From contig NZ_JAQOMR010000001.1 in the NCBI RefSeq assembly GCF_028401385.1, positions 4,239,776-4,303,775 of the forward strand: DNA of 64,000 nucleotides, given 5' to 3'. This document shows positions 31,636 through 41,434 of the stretch, piece by piece (positions within the stretch are counted from its first letter, which is position 1; each line of letters begins with the position of its first letter). The notes below the pieces were generated by a model, which saw only the letters and a program-made list of their open reading frames with translations, was not told the DNA's origin and searched no databases. The translations under genes and the position numbers were made by a program. The stretch comes from Marinicella algicola. GTDB taxonomy: Bacteria > Pseudomonadota > Gammaproteobacteria > Xanthomonadales > Marinicellaceae.

Positions 31636-32676
31636 ATGAAGCATTTCGTTTTGCCTGCTGTTGCGCTGTTTCTCGCAATATCTGCCATCGGGTCGGCCCA
31701 GGCACGCGATCAGATACAGATTGCCGGTTCGTCGACCGTTCTGCCCTATGCCAAGATCGTTGCCGAGACCTTTGGCGAGATCTACCCGGACTACAAGACG
31801 CCGATCGTGGAGTCGGGTGGGTCGTCGGCAGGGCTGAAGGAATTCTGCAGGGGCGTCGGGCCGCGCACCATCGACATCGCCAATGCGTCGCGGCCGATCC
31901 GCCCTGGCGAGATCGAAAACTGCGCGATGAATGGCGTGACGGAGATCGCGGAAGTGGCTTTCGGGTATGATGGCATCGTGTTTGCCACGGCCTCCTCGAT
32001 GCCGCAGATGGCGTTGACGCCGCTTGATCTTTACCGCGCGCTTGCGGCTGAACTGGTGATTGATGGTCAACTGGTGAAGAACCCCTACACCCTCTGGTCC
32101 GAGGTTAATCCGGCACTGCCCGATACGGAGATCAAGGCCTATATTCCCGGCGAAAAGCACGGCACGCGCGAGGTCTTTGAGGAAAAGGTGCTGGCGGTTG
32201 GCTGCGAGGAAGCCGATTCGCTGCCCGTGCTGACCGAAATGTTCGGCGAAAAGCAGGGTGAAAACACTTGCATTGCGGTGCGCCGGGACGGGCGGGCGCC
32301 AGGGATCGACGGTGATTATACCGAAACGCTGGCGCGGGTGGCAGCCGACCGGACCGCTCTCGGCGTTTTCGGCCTGTCGTTTTACGATAACAATGCCGAC
32401 AAGCTGAAAGTGGCGACGATTTCCGGGGTTACCCCCACTGTCGAAACGGTTGCGTCCGGCGAATATCCGGTGTCCCGGCCACTGTTTTTCTACGTCAAGA
32501 TGGCGCATGTCGGGGCGATCCCGGGTTTGCGCGAATATGTTGCGTTCTTCCTGTCGGAAAACATGGCCGGTCCCTATGGCCCACTTGCCGAATATGGTCT
32601 TGTGCCGGCATCGGAACAACAGCGCGCCGAAATCCTTGCTGCGTTCGAGGATGCGCTGATGTCGCCGGAAGATTAG
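31636..32676 (+). CDS. pstS: periplasmic phosphate-binding protein
   Basis: 346 residues, intact. The signal peptide is MKHFVLPAVALFLAISAIGS with cleavage after SAQA. The mature protein starts RDQIQIAGSSTVLPYAK, containing the phosphate-contacting SST loop, and GGSSAGLKEFC and the later GEKHGTREVFEEKV loop match the PstS clade of alphaproteobacteria. It delivers inorganic phosphate to the PstCAB transporter. It is the first gene after the Pho box, so PhoB activation in phosphate shortage is expected. Confidence 0.93.
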   Translation: MKHFVLPAVALFLAISAIGSAQARDQIQIAGSSTVLPYAKIVAETFGEIYPDYKTPIVESGGSSAGLKEFCRGVGPRTIDIANASRPIRPGEIENCAMNGVTEIAEVAFGYDGIVFATASSMPQMALTPLDLYRALAAELVIDGQLVKNPYTLWSEVNPALPDTEIKAYIPGEKHGTREVFEEKVLAVGCEEADSLPVLTEMFGEKQGENTCIAVRRDGRAPGIDGDYTETLARVAADRTALGVFGLSFYDNNADKLKVATISGVTPTVETVASGEYPVSRPLFFYVKMAHVGAIPGLREYVAFFLSENMAGPYGPLAEYGLVPASEQQRAEILAAFEDALMSPED

Positions 32677-32780
32677 GCAGGCGCCGCCGAAGAGAGAACT
32701 GAAAATCCGGCTGGTGCCCAGAAACCTGGGGGCGGCCGAAATCAAGGGTCCGGAAATCCCGGACGGTCTGGAACGACATA

Positions 32781-34268
32781 ATGCATGTCTTTTTGATCAT
32801 TCTGGCGCTGGTGGTCGCGCTTGGCGTTGCCGGATATTTTTCGGCCCGCGCCAAGGCCTATGCGCTCGCCGGTGAAACCCGGACGCGGCTGAATTCGCGC
32901 CCGGCGCATCACGCCAGCTTCGTGGCGATTGCCGCGATTGTGCCGGCGGTGCTGCTGATGGCGGTGTGGATGGTGGTCAGCCCGCTGGTCATCGGCGCGG
33001 AAGTCCGAAACGATTTCCCCGAAAGCGTGAAAGAGCAGCCGGCCTCCGCCCAGAGCCTCACCTATAATACCGTGATTTCCGTTGCCTATGGCCTGCGGCA
33101 ATTGCCTGAGGAAGCGCGTGCAAGTGTCGACGAGGATGCTGGCGTTCTCCGCGCTGTCCTCGCCCGCAACGGCATTCCGCTTGCCGCCTCGCCCGAACCC
33201 TATGTGCTGTCCGCGGCCGAGCGGCTCAATACGCTTTCGGCGCGTTCGGGCGCGGCTATGGCGGCTGCGGTGCTGGCGCTCGCTCTGATGTCGTTCGCTC
33301 TCGCCTATCGCGCGGTCCGGCCTTCGTTTCAGGCGCGCAACCGCGTTGAACAGGCCGTTCTTGCCGCCCTTCTCCTTGCATCGACGATTGCGATCCTGAC
33401 AACGGTCGGCATTGTACTGTCGATGCTGACGGAATCGCTGAGGTTCTTTTCTCAAGTGCCGCCGGCCGATTTCTTCTTCGGTACAGTCTGGGATCCGCGC
33501 TTCGCCGCTGCTGGAGAGAGCGGATCGCCCGGTCAGTTCGGGCTTATCCCGCTGCTTGCCGGTACGCTCTACATCTCGCTCGTTGCCATGGCGGTTGCCG
33601 TGCCGATCGGGCTTTATGCCGCGATTTACATGTCGGAATATGCAGGACCCAGATTGCGCTCGGTCGCCAAGCCGCTGCTGGAAGTGCTTGCGGGCATTCC
33701 GACCATCGTCTACGGCTTTTTCGCGTTGGTGACCGTCGGTCCGCTGCTGCGCGATATCTCCGCGGAACTGAACGGGCTTTTCACCGGCAGTTATCGCAAT
33801 TTCATCGAGGCGCAGTCGGTGCTGACGGCGGGCGTGGTGATGGGCATCATGCTGATCCCCTTCGTCTCCTCGCTATCCGATGATATCATCAATGCGGTTC
33901 CCGATAGCCTGCGCAAGGGCTCACTCGGCCTTGGCGCCACGCAATCCGAAACCATCAAACGCGTGGTCCTGCCCGCGGCTCTTCCCGGTGTTGCAGGCGC
34001 ACTGCTGCTGACAGCATCGCGCGCGATCGGCGAGACCATGATCGTGGTTCTGGCCGCTGGTGTTGCCGCGCAGTTGCAGCTCAATCCGCTGGAGCCGATG
34101 ACGACCGTGACCGTCAAGATCGTCAATCAGTTGACAGGCGATCTGGAGTTCAACACCCCGCAGACGCTTGTTGCCTTCGCGCTCGGCCTGACGCTGTTCG
34201 TGATTACGCTCTGCCTCAATGTTTACGCGCTTTATATTGTGCGCAAGTACCGGGAGCAGTACGAATGA
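32781..34268 (+). CDS. pstC: phosphate ABC transporter permease
   Basis: 495 residues, intact, longer than the E. coli protein (319) owing to an N-terminal extension of about 170 residues with two hydrophobic segments and a soluble loop, which is common in alphaproteobacteria. The permease core starts about residue 210; the coupling-helix region is LRKGSLGLGATQSETIKRVV and the transmembrane GETMIVVLAAG follows. It overlaps pstA by 4 bases (ATGA), indicating translational coupling. Confidence 0.93.
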   Translation: MHVFLIILALVVALGVAGYFSARAKAYALAGETRTRLNSRPAHHASFVAIAAIVPAVLLMAVWMVVSPLVIGAEVRNDFPESVKEQPASAQSLTYNTVISVAYGLRQLPEEARASVDEDAGVLRAVLARNGIPLAASPEPYVLSAAERLNTLSARSGAAMAAAVLALALMSFALAYRAVRPSFQARNRVEQAVLAALLLASTIAILTTVGIVLSMLTESLRFFSQVPPADFFFGTVWDPRFAAAGESGSPGQFGLIPLLAGTLYISLVAMAVAVPIGLYAAIYMSEYAGPRLRSVAKPLLEVLAGIPTIVYGFFALVTVGPLLRDISAELNGLFTGSYRNFIEAQSVLTAGVVMGIMLIPFVSSLSDDIINAVPDSLRKGSLGLGATQSETIKRVVLPAALPGVAGALLLTASRAIGETMIVVLAAGVAAQLQLNPLEPMTTVTVKIVNQLTGDLEFNTPQTLVAFALGLTLFVITLCLNVYALYIVRKYREQYE

Positions 34269-35567
34269 TCGGGACATTCAGCAAGGAGCAGGCTGAAAAA
34301 CGCCGCAAGAGTCTAAAACGCCGCCATGCTGCCGAACGCCGTTTCCGCATTTCCGGCCTGCTCGCGATTTGCGTTGGCATCTTCTTTCTGGGCGCACTTT
34401 TGTTTTCCGTGGTCGGCAAGGGCTATACTGCCTTTCAGCAGACGACCATCACCCTGCCGATTACCTTCGAGGCTTCGGTGATCGATCCGGACGGCGGACG
34501 CGACGAAGATCCCAGCCTTCTGCTGACAGCGGATTATCCGCAACTGGTACAGGGCGCGCTCGCCGGCACGCTGGGCATCAGTCCTGCAAACGGGCCGGAA
34601 ATGCGCGAGGCGATGCGGATGGTTTCTCGCAGCAGTCGGGTGGAGCTGCGCGATGTGGTGGCGAAGGATCCGTCGGTCATCGGCAAGACCGTTGATGTGC
34701 GCCTTCTGGCATCTGCCGATATCGATTCCGCCAACAAGGGCCAGATCGACCTTTCCGTGCCCGAGACCAGCAGGCGCGTCTCTGACCAGCAGCTTCACTG
34801 GATGGACGAGACTGAAAGCTGATGGATTGCTTAGGAAGTCTTTCAACACCGGCTTCTTCACTCATGGCGCATCCAGCCGGCCTGAGTCGGCTGGCATCGG
34901 CGTGGCCTTTGTCGGCACGCTCTACATGCTGGGTGTGGTGCTGCTGCTGGCACTGCCGATCGGCGTGGCCTCGGCGATCTATCTTGAAGAATTCGCGCCG
35001 AAGAACAGGTTCACGGATCTCATCGAGGTCAATATCAACAATCTGGCCGCTGTTCCCTCGATTGTTTTCGGTCTACTGGGCCTTGCGGTGTTCATCGGCT
35101 TCATGGGGCTTCCGCGCTCTGCGTCACTGGTCGGCGGGCTGGTGCTGACGCTGATGACGCTGCCGACAATCATCATTGCCACCCGGGCTGCGCTGAAGGC
35201 CGTGCCGCCCTCGATCCGTTCGGCGGCGCTAGGCGTCGGCGCCTCGAAAATGCAGGCCGTGTTCCATCATGTCCTGCCGCTGGCCATGCCCGGTATTCTG
35301 ACGGGCACAATTATCGGCCTGGCCCAGGCCCTCGGCGAAACCGCACCGCTGCTTCTGATCGGCATGGTCGCCTTCGTGGCGGATTATCCGGCAAGCCCGT
35401 TTGACCCCGCGACGGCACTGCCGGTACAGATCTACATGTGGGCGGGCGAGGCCGAGCGTGCCTTTGTCGAGCGCACCTCCGCCGCCATCATCGTGCTTCT
35501 GGCCTTCCTGATCCTGATGAACGTCACGGCGGTGATCCTGCGCCGTCGTTTCGAACGACGCTGGTAG
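34265..35567 (+). CDS. pstA: phosphate ABC transporter permease
   Basis: About 434 residues: an N-terminal membrane segment ([20 protein letters not shown]), a periplasmic region of about 150 residues typical of the long alphaproteobacterial PstA, then the permease domain ([20 protein letters not shown]-like loop [20 protein letters not shown]). One base is missing near 34825 (GAAAGCTGATGG), giving a false TGA between the two parts. It pairs with PstC in the membrane. Confidence 0.92.
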
Positions 35568-35615
35568 GCGCGTGGCAATGGCGAACCCGACCGCGAAAAC
35601 ACCTGGAAGCAAACA

Positions 35616-36383
35616 ATGAGCAACAACACATACAAAATGACCGGCCAGGCGGTGTCCGTCTATTACGGGCAGAAGCGCGCGCTTTTGATGTCAGCCTGAA
35701 TATACGCGAGCATACTGTCACGGCGTTGATCGGCCCGTCCGGGTGCGGCAAGTCGACCTTTCTGCGGACCCTCAACCGCATGAACGACACGATCGACAAT
35801 TGTCGCGTGACCGGTACGATCACGCTTGACGGCGAGGATATCTACACCTCCGGCATCGATGTGGTGGAGTTGCGTGCACGCGTCGGCATGGTTTTCCAGA
35901 ACCCCAATCCGTTCCCGAAGTCGATCTATGAGAATGTCGCCTACGGGCCGCGTATCCACGGCCTTGCCCGTCATCGCACCGAGTTCGATCAGATCGTCGA
36001 GACCAGCCTGATCAAGGCGGGGCTGTTCAACGAGGTCAAGGATCGGCTGGACGAGCCGGGCACCAGCCTTTCCGGCGGCCAGCAGCAGCGGCTGTGCATT
36101 GCCCGCGCCATTGCCGTCAGCCCGGAAGTCATCCTGATGGACGAGACCCTGTTCCGCGCTCGATCCGATCGCGACAGCCCGCGTCGAGGAACTGATTTCC
36201 GATCTTGCGGAGAACTACACCATTGTGATGGTGACCCATTCCATGCAGCAGGCCGCGCGCGTGTCCGAGCGCACCGCGATGTTCCATCTCGGTCATATGG
36301 TCGAGGAAAACAGTACCGATACGATTTTCACCAATCCCGCGGATCAGCGTACCCAGGATTACATCATGGGACGTTTCGGCTGA
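35616..36383 (+). CDS. pstB: phosphate ABC transporter ATPase
   Basis: About 255 residues. Walker A is GPSGCGKST, the Q-loop [11 protein letters not shown], the signature LSGGQQQRL, Walker B VILMDE, and the switch His is in VTHSMQQAA. Two indels: a T missing near 35685 (GCGCTTTTGATG; ALFDVSL when restored) and one extra A near 36150, where DE must continue as PCSALDPIA. The ATPase drives phosphate import through PstCA. It starts at an ATG after a spacer of 48 bases from pstA. Confidence 0.92.
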
Positions 36384-36423
36384 GGGGCGGTTGCCGCACG
36401 CTCACGCCAAGGAAGGATTAAAC

Positions 36424-37137
36424 ATGGCCCCCTCGCATATTCTGACGGCTTTCGATGACGAACTGAAATACCTCCAGCGCCGGATTTCCGAAATGGGCGG
36501 TCTGGCGGAGGAAATGGTGAGCCAGTCGGTCTCAGCCCTCGTCAATACCGATACCGAGCTTGCCGAAAAGGTGATCAAGGACGACCTCGCACTGGACGAG
36601 GCCGAGCGTGAGATCGGTGAAAAGGCAATTGTGACCATCGCCCGTCGTCAGCCGGTGGCTGCGGACCTGCGCGAAATCATGGGTGCGATCCGCATCGCTG
36701 CCGATCTGGAACGCGTTGGCGATATGGCGAAGAACACCGCGAAGCGGGTGATCTCTGTGCAGGGCACCGGCGTTCCGCGCAAGCTAGCGCACGGCATCGA
36801 GCATTTGTCGGAACTGGCGTTGCTGCAGCTCAAGGAAGTGCTGGACGCCTACACAACGCGCCAGGCCGACAAGGCCAACTCGATCCGCGAGCGCGATGAC
36901 GAGATCGATGCGATCTATACCTCGCTGTTTCGCGAGCTTTTGACCTACATGATGGAAGATCCGCGCAACATCACCACCTGCACGCATCTTCTGTTCTGCG
37001 CCAAGAATATCGAGCGTATCGGCGACCATGCCACCAACATCGCTGAAATGATCTACTACATTGCCACCGGCGCCCAGCCCCAGGGAGAACGTCCCAAGGA
37101 CGACAACTCTGCTGCCGTCGGTTCCGATGATGTCTGA
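36424..37137 (+). CDS. phoU: phosphate transport system regulator
   Basis: 237 residues, intact, all-helical PhoU with two repeats containing the acidic metal-binding motifs (AIRIAADLERVGDMAKNTAK and the later IERIGDHATNIAEM). It links the state of the Pst transporter to PhoR and prevents PhoB activation when phosphate is plentiful. The start MAPSHILTAFDDEL follows AAGGA; an upstream in-frame start would add eleven residues ([11 protein letters not shown]) not typical for the family. Confidence 0.94.
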   Translation: MAPSHILTAFDDELKYLQRRISEMGGLAEEMVSQSVSALVNTDTELAEKVIKDDLALDEAEREIGEKAIVTIARRQPVAADLREIMGAIRIAADLERVGDMAKNTAKRVISVQGTGVPRKLAHGIEHLSELALLQLKEVLDAYTTRQADKANSIRERDDEIDAIYTSLFRELLTYMMEDPRNITTCTHLLFCAKNIERIGDHATNIAEMIYYIATGAQPQGERPKDDNSAAVGSDDV

Positions 37138-37168
37138 AGCCATTTGAGATCAGGGAGATAGACGTCCA

Positions 37169-37852
37169 ATGGTGCCGAAAATTGCAGTTGTCGAAGACGA
37201 GGAAGCACTCAGCGTCCTGCTACGTTACAATCTCGAAGCGGAAGGCTATGAGGTCGAAACCATCATGCGCGGCGACGAGGCCGAGATCCGGCTTCAGGAG
37301 CGGGTTCCCGATCTGCTGCTGCTCGACTGGATGCTGCCGGGGGTCTCCGGCATCGAGCTTTGCCGTCGCCTCAGAATGCGGCCGGAGACAGAACGCCTGC
37401 CGATCATCATGCTGACGGCGCGTGGCGAGGAAAGCGAACGGATACGCGGTCTGGCGATCGGTGCCGACGACTATGTCGTCAAGCCGTTTTCCACGCCGGA
37501 GCTGATGGCGCGGGTCAAGGCGATCCTCCGCCGCGCAAGGCCGGAAGTGCTCTCCAGCGTGCTGAAATGCGGCGATATCGAGCTTGACCGCGAGACCCAC
37601 CGTGTCCACCGCAAGGCGCGCGAAGTGCGGCTCGGCCCGACGGAGTTCCGGCTTCTGGAGTTTCTGATGACGTCGCCCGGCCGGGTGTTTTCCCGCGCCC
37701 AGCTTCTCGATGGTGTCTGGGGTCACGATATTTATGTGGATGAGCGCACCGTCGACGTCCATGTCGGCCGGCTGAGAAAGGCACTCAATTTCTCGCAGAT
37801 GCCGGATGTGATCCGCACCGTGCGCGGAGCAGGATATTCGATGGAGGTCTAA
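37169..37852 (+). CDS. phoB: phosphate regulon response regulator
   Basis: 227 residues, intact. The receiver domain has the acidic pair DEE near residue 9, the phosphorylated Asp in LLLLDWMLPG near residue 53, the Thr in MLTARGEE and the Lys in VVKPFS. The C-terminal winged helix has GPTEFRLLEFLM and DERTVDVHVGRLRKAL. It binds Pho boxes such as the one before pstS. Last gene of the pho-pst cluster, 31 bases after phoU. Confidence 0.95.
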   Translation: MVPKIAVVEDEEALSVLLRYNLEAEGYEVETIMRGDEAEIRLQERVPDLLLLDWMLPGVSGIELCRRLRMRPETERLPIIMLTARGEESERIRGLAIGADDYVVKPFSTPELMARVKAILRRARPEVLSSVLKCGDIELDRETHRVHRKAREVRLGPTEFRLLEFLMTSPGRVFSRAQLLDGVWGHDIYVDERTVDVHVGRLRKALNFSQMPDVIRTVRGAGYSMEV

Positions 37853-37992
37853 ACGCTGCTAGCGGCGTCAAAAAGATTTTCTAAACGATTTAATATCCGT
37901 CATTGCAGCCATTCCACGTTGGTCTATGCTGTATTGGCATGCTGCCCGGATGTGTTGAATCGACCGGTCGACGATTGATTTTTCCGCCGTGA

Positions 37993-38008
37993 TTGTCCAA
38001 TTGGACAA
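37993..38008. promoter_or_regulatory. 16-bp perfect palindrome upstream of pyrE
   Basis: TTGTCCAATTGGACAA is a perfect palindrome 122 bases before the pyrE start, in a 277-base intergenic region. It may be an operator for an unknown dimeric repressor acting on pyrE. No coding region overlaps it. Confidence 0.45.
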
Positions 38009-38129
38009 CCGGATTGGTTGGCCGCTCGGCAGGCGGCAGCGCCGACAAGACCCGCTTTTCCCGTGATGCATCCTTCCGCATCCCGGAACGCTGGTCTCTT
38101 GAGGCCACAGGATAAAGAGGATTGTTGCG

Positions 38130-38816
38130 ATGAGCAGAGCCAGTTTCGTGGAGCCCGCAGTGATGGGGGAGCTGATGGCCCGCATGCTGTGGGAAATCGG
38201 AGCGGTGCATTTTGCGCCGGATGAGCCCTACAAGCTTGCCTCCGGTCTGGTCAGCCCGGTTTATATCGATTGCCGGCAGCTGATTTCCTATCCGCGCATT
38301 CGTTCCACGCTGATGGATTTCGCCGCCGCCAAGGTGCTGCGCGATGCTGGCTTCGAGAAGTTCGATTGCGTGGCTGGTGGTGAGACTGCGGGTATTCCCT
38401 TTGCCGCATTCCTTGCCGACCGGCTTGAACTGCCGATGATCTACGTTCGCAAGAAGCCGAAGGGCTATGGCAAGAATGCGCAGATCGAGGGGCATATGCC
38501 GAAGGGTGCGCGCGTTCTGGTGATCGAGGACCTGACCACCGCCGGTGGGTCGATGTTCAACTTCATCAATGCCATCCGTTCAGCCGGCGGTGTGGTGGAA
38601 CATGGCATGGCGTTGTTTTATTATGGGATTTTCGGCGAGGCGGAGAAACGTTTCCGCGAGGGCGGCGTTAACCTCCATTACATCGCGACCTGGAAGGAAG
38701 TGCTGAACGTCGCGCGTAAGGATGGTCTTGCAGACGAGGCAACGCTTGAAGCTGTCGGCACTTTCCTTGATCATCCGATGGATTGGTCAGCGCGCGCGGC
38801 GGGCTTCAGGAACTGA
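38130..38816 (+). CDS. pyrE: orotate phosphoribosyltransferase
   Basis: 228 residues, intact. PyrE makes orotidine 5'-phosphate from orotate and PRPP in pyrimidine synthesis. The PRPP-binding loop is [13 protein letters not shown] near residues 129-141, and the catalytic-lysine loop is [12 protein letters not shown]. The start MSRASFVEP is preceded by GAGGATTG; nearby in-frame starts are less consistent with the family's N-terminus. Upstream region carries a perfect palindrome. Confidence 0.93.
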   Translation: MSRASFVEPAVMGELMARMLWEIGAVHFAPDEPYKLASGLVSPVYIDCRQLISYPRIRSTLMDFAAAKVLRDAGFEKFDCVAGGETAGIPFAAFLADRLELPMIYVRKKPKGYGKNAQIEGHMPKGARVLVIEDLTTAGGSMFNFINAIRSAGGVVEHGMALFYYGIFGEAEKRFREGGVNLHYIATWKEVLNVARKDGLADEATLEAVGTFLDHPMDWSARAAGFRN

Positions 38817-38895
38817 TCGTCTGAAAGGCGCTGAGGGCCCCTTGCTATAGGCGTCCGCTCCCGGTGAGCGGACGCGCAACCGGAATTGGGAGAGA

Positions 38896-39822
38896 ATGAT
38901 GATTTTATGCTGTGGTGAAGCCCTGATCGACATGTTGCCGCGCGAGACCGACAAGGGCGAACCGGCCTTTGCCCCTATGCCGGTGGCGCGGTCTGCAATA
39001 CCGCGGTCGCGCTGGCCCGGCTCGGCCGCCCGACAGGGTTCTTCTCCGGCATCTCCACCGATCTGATGGGTGACATCATCCGCGAAAAGCTCGATGCCTC
39101 GAAGGTCGATCATTCCCTCGTCGCACTATCCGACCGGCCGACCACACTTGCCTTCGTCAAGCTGATCAATGGCTCGGCCAGCTACGCCTTCTATGACGAG
39201 AATACAGCCGGCCGGATGATCACCGAGGATGATCTGCCGGCCATTGGCGATGGCTGTTCGGCAATGCATTTCGGCGCGATCAGCCTTATTCCCGAACCCT
39301 GCGGCTCCACCTATGAGGCGCTGTTGATGCGCGAGGCGGACGCCCGTGTTATCTCGCTTGACCCCAATATCCGCCCGACCTTCATCACCGATCCTGCCAG
39401 TCACAGGGCGCGGATCGAACGCATGGCGGCCAAATCGGATATCGTGAAATTCTCCGATGAGGATCTCGACTGGTTCGGTCTTGAAGGTTCGCTCGATGAC
39501 AAGGCGCGTCACTGGATCACAGCCGGTGCAAGCCTCGTGGTGATTACCTGCGGCGCGGACGGGGCAATCGGCTACACTGCCGAGCACAAGGTCGAGGTGC
39601 CGAGTGAAAAGGTCGCGGTGGTCGACACTGTCGGCGCCGGCGATACCTTCGACGCCGGTATTCTTGCATCCTTTGATATCGCGGGCCTGCTGACAAAGGA
39701 GAAGGTGCGCTCGCTTTCCCCGGGGCGATTGCAGATGCACTGGCGCTCGGCGCAAGGCTGCCGCCGTCACGGTTTCCCGCGCCGGCGCCAATCCGCCCTA
39801 TGCCCATGAGGTTGGGCTTTGA
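38896..39822 (+). CDS. PfkB-family sugar kinase, probable fructokinase
   Basis: About 308 residues of the ribokinase/PfkB fold: N-terminal ILCCGEALIDMLPRE, GGAVCNTAVALARLG, and the catalytic DTVGAGDTFDAGIL, with the GAGD aspartate. Fructokinase is the most probable activity from the overall pattern. Three frameshifts: near 38975 (one C short before CCCTATGCC), near 39712, and near 39754 (AA instead of AAA). Read across, it ends ANPPYAHEVGL. The last 109 bases recur at 40533-40642, where the third site has AAA, supporting an undercall here. A lipoprotein gene follows. Confidence 0.87.
39714..39822 (+). repeat. direct repeat, first copy: 3' end of the sugar kinase gene
   Basis: The terminal 109 bases of the kinase gene are repeated at 40533-40642 with a few substitutions near the end (CCC/CAC, GTT/ATC) and a one-base length difference in an A run. 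The two copies flank a 0.7 kb segment with one lipoprotein gene. Confidence 0.9.
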
Positions 39823-39948
39823 ACTGATCGACAGGTTTGTGGATGCTTTGCCCGCTCAGGCTGAACGAGGCGGGCTGTGCATTTTATGATTGTGATTTTT
39901 CTGGCTGCAAACTAGATTCCGGTGGTGTGTCATCCTTGGGGGCTTGAG

Positions 39949-40506
39949 ATGAAAAAACTCCTTACCGTTGGTGCGGTTCTCTGTGTTGCGCTTTTCATGG
40001 CGTCTTGCTCGACGGTTTCTGATCGCCTGACCGAGACAGCCGAAGTTCTGGCATCGCTTGACGCAAAGCCTCAGGACTTCAGGGTTTTTGTCGATGCTCC
40101 GGCCAGTCTCGAGTTCGAGAGTGGTGATGTCGTCATTAAGTATTTCATGAAGTCCAAAGGACGGAAACTGCGTACGATCGATGCGTCGCTGGACAGAACC
40201 GGAATAGGCAAGAGGGCAGGAGGCCGGCAGCGGGTCACCTTTGCCCTGGAACCTGCTGATGTTCGCCGGTTCGAGGCCCAGCAAACGCTAATGCGTCAGC
40301 GTGTCGCGGCTGGGCGCAACAGTGCCGCCTTTTATGGTGTTGCTCTGGATCCCGGCTGCACGTTCATCGAGAGCTTGGATCCTTCACGCAAGCAGAACAT
40401 CGATGTGCTGCTTCAGATAGGCCCTGACGTCGCACCGATCCCGGCATTGAAACTGAAGTTCACAGGGCGTGGCGTCCCGCATGGGACAAGACTGGTTTGC
40501 CGATAA
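39949..40506 (+). CDS. lipoprotein of unknown function (paralogue 1)
   Basis: 185 residues. Basic N-terminus MKKLL, hydrophobic core and lipobox MASC near residue 20 indicate a lipid-anchored envelope protein. The mature part has FRVFVDAPASLEFESGDVVIKY, then VTFALEPADVRRFEAQQ and a single later cysteine in DPGCTF. The gene at 41781 has the same layout (APEEFTLPKNEIVLTVYQ, LRLSPADALALRDQQ, DDTCWNG), so the two are paralogues. Function unknown. It is bounded by the two copies of the kinase 3' end. Start at the ATG after TTGAG; an upstream ATG would add nine residues ahead of the signal peptide. Confidence 0.75.
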   Translation: MKKLLTVGAVLCVALFMASCSTVSDRLTETAEVLASLDAKPQDFRVFVDAPASLEFESGDVVIKYFMKSKGRKLRTIDASLDRTGIGKRAGGRQRVTFALEPADVRRFEAQQTLMRQRVAAGRNSAAFYGVALDPGCTFIESLDPSRKQNIDVLLQIGPDVAPIPALKLKFTGRGVPHGTRLVCR

Positions 40507-40532
40507 CATTGTGAACGTCCGTGTGCCTTGCT

Positions 40533-40642
40533 CTTTCCCCGGGGCGATTGCAGATGCACTGGCGCTCGGCGCAAAGGCTGCCGCCGTCACGGTTTCCCGC
40601 GCCGGCGCCAATCCGCACTATGCCCATGAGATCGGGCTTTGA
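40533..40642 (+). pseudogene. duplicated 3' end of sugar kinase gene (remnant)
   Basis: A 110-base near-copy of the end of the kinase gene at 39714-39822, without its own start. In the kinase frame it still reads from FPGAIADALALGAKAA to the end HEIGL and TGA. It is a direct-repeat remnant of a local duplication, ending 1 base before the stop of the convergent XRE-type gene. Confidence 0.85.
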
Positions 40643-40643
40643 G

Positions 40644-40859
40644 CTATCCGGGGGCGTCCGCCTGATATTCCAGAATGTCGCCGGGCTGGCAGTCAAGCGC
40701 CTGACATATTTTTTCGAGCGTTTCGAACCGGACGCCCTTTACCTTGCCTGACCTGAGCAGCGATATGTTCTGTTCGGTGATGCCGACATGCTCGGCGAGC
40801 GCTTTCGCACGCATCTTGCGCCGGGCGAGCATGACATCGAGATTGACAATGATCGCCAT
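40644..40859 (-). CDS. XRE/Cro-type small regulator
   Basis: 71 residues, a lone helix-turn-helix of the YozG-like group: MAIIVNLDVMLARRKM, then the recognition part EHVGITEQNISLLRSGKVKG and the closing CQALDCQPGDILEY. It lies 3 bases after the DUF2975 membrane protein gene on the same strand; this pair is frequent in bacteria. It probably controls its own operon, possibly via the inverted repeat at 41435-41459. Confidence 0.88.
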   Translation of the reverse strand: MAIIVNLDVMLARRKMRAKALAEHVGITEQNISLLRSGKVKGVRFETLEKICQALDCQPGDILEYQADAPG

Positions 40860-40862
40860 GGG

Positions 40863-41408
40863 TTAAACGATGCGCTCATAGTCGTCGTTGATCGCGGTGG
40901 CGAGTACCATCACATGGCCCAGTACGAACAGCAGCCCGGCGAGCAGGAACAACATCATCTGATCGCTGCCGACGCCGATGCTCAGGGTGCGGCTGCCCGG
41001 CGGGTTGGCAAGCGTTGCCAGAAGTGTGGCCGCAGTTGGCAGGACAAGGCCAGCGACCGCGCCGGCAAGTGCCAGTAGCCCGGCTCTGCGCAACAGCGCG
41101 GCAACCTCATAGGAAAATGGCTTCTCGCGCTGCAGCCGGTCGAAAAGCTGCCAGACTGTCTGCAGCCCGGCAAACATCAGCCCCGCCACAACAGCTGCCA
41201 ATATGGAGAGTGCCAATCTAGTGGCCGGCGTGACGGTCACGGGGACGGAGAGGGCATCGGCAAGCCAGGCAGAGACCGTATCCGGCCGGGTTATGACGGA
41301 CCAGCCAGCATAGATCACGCCGATGGCAAGGCTGGCTTGCAGGATCCGGGTGAGAAGCTTCATGCGCCCGCATAGTCTGGACAGTGCAAGTGTGTTCGGT
41401 GATTTCAT
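40863..41408 (-). CDS. DUF2975 membrane protein
   Basis: 181 residues with four hydrophobic segments (ILQASLAIGVIYAGW, LALSILAAVVAGLMFAG, LLALAGAVAGLVLPTAATLL, MLFLLAGLLFVLGHVMVLA) and the conserved region EKPFSYEVAALLRRAG between segments two and three, the hallmark of DUF2975. Function of the family is unknown; members are nearly always encoded with a small XRE regulator, as here. Start uncertain: the first ATG at 41408 is followed by a further one in frame at 41363. Confidence 0.8.
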   Translation of the reverse strand: MKSPNTLALSRLCGRMKLLTRILQASLAIGVIYAGWSVITRPDTVSAWLADALSVPVTVTPATRLALSILAAVVAGLMFAGLQTVWQLFDRLQREKPFSYEVAALLRRAGLLALAGAVAGLVLPTAATLLATLANPPGSRTLSIGVGSDQMMLFLLAGLLFVLGHVMVLATAINDDYERIV

Positions 41409-41434
41409 CGAAAAGACCTCTTGTTCTACAATGG

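Noticed and set aside
39714..40642. Integrative element with att sites at the kinase 3' end
   Set aside because: The segment between the repeats is only about 0.7 kb and holds no integrase, transposase or tRNA; the repeats are also far longer than usual core sites.
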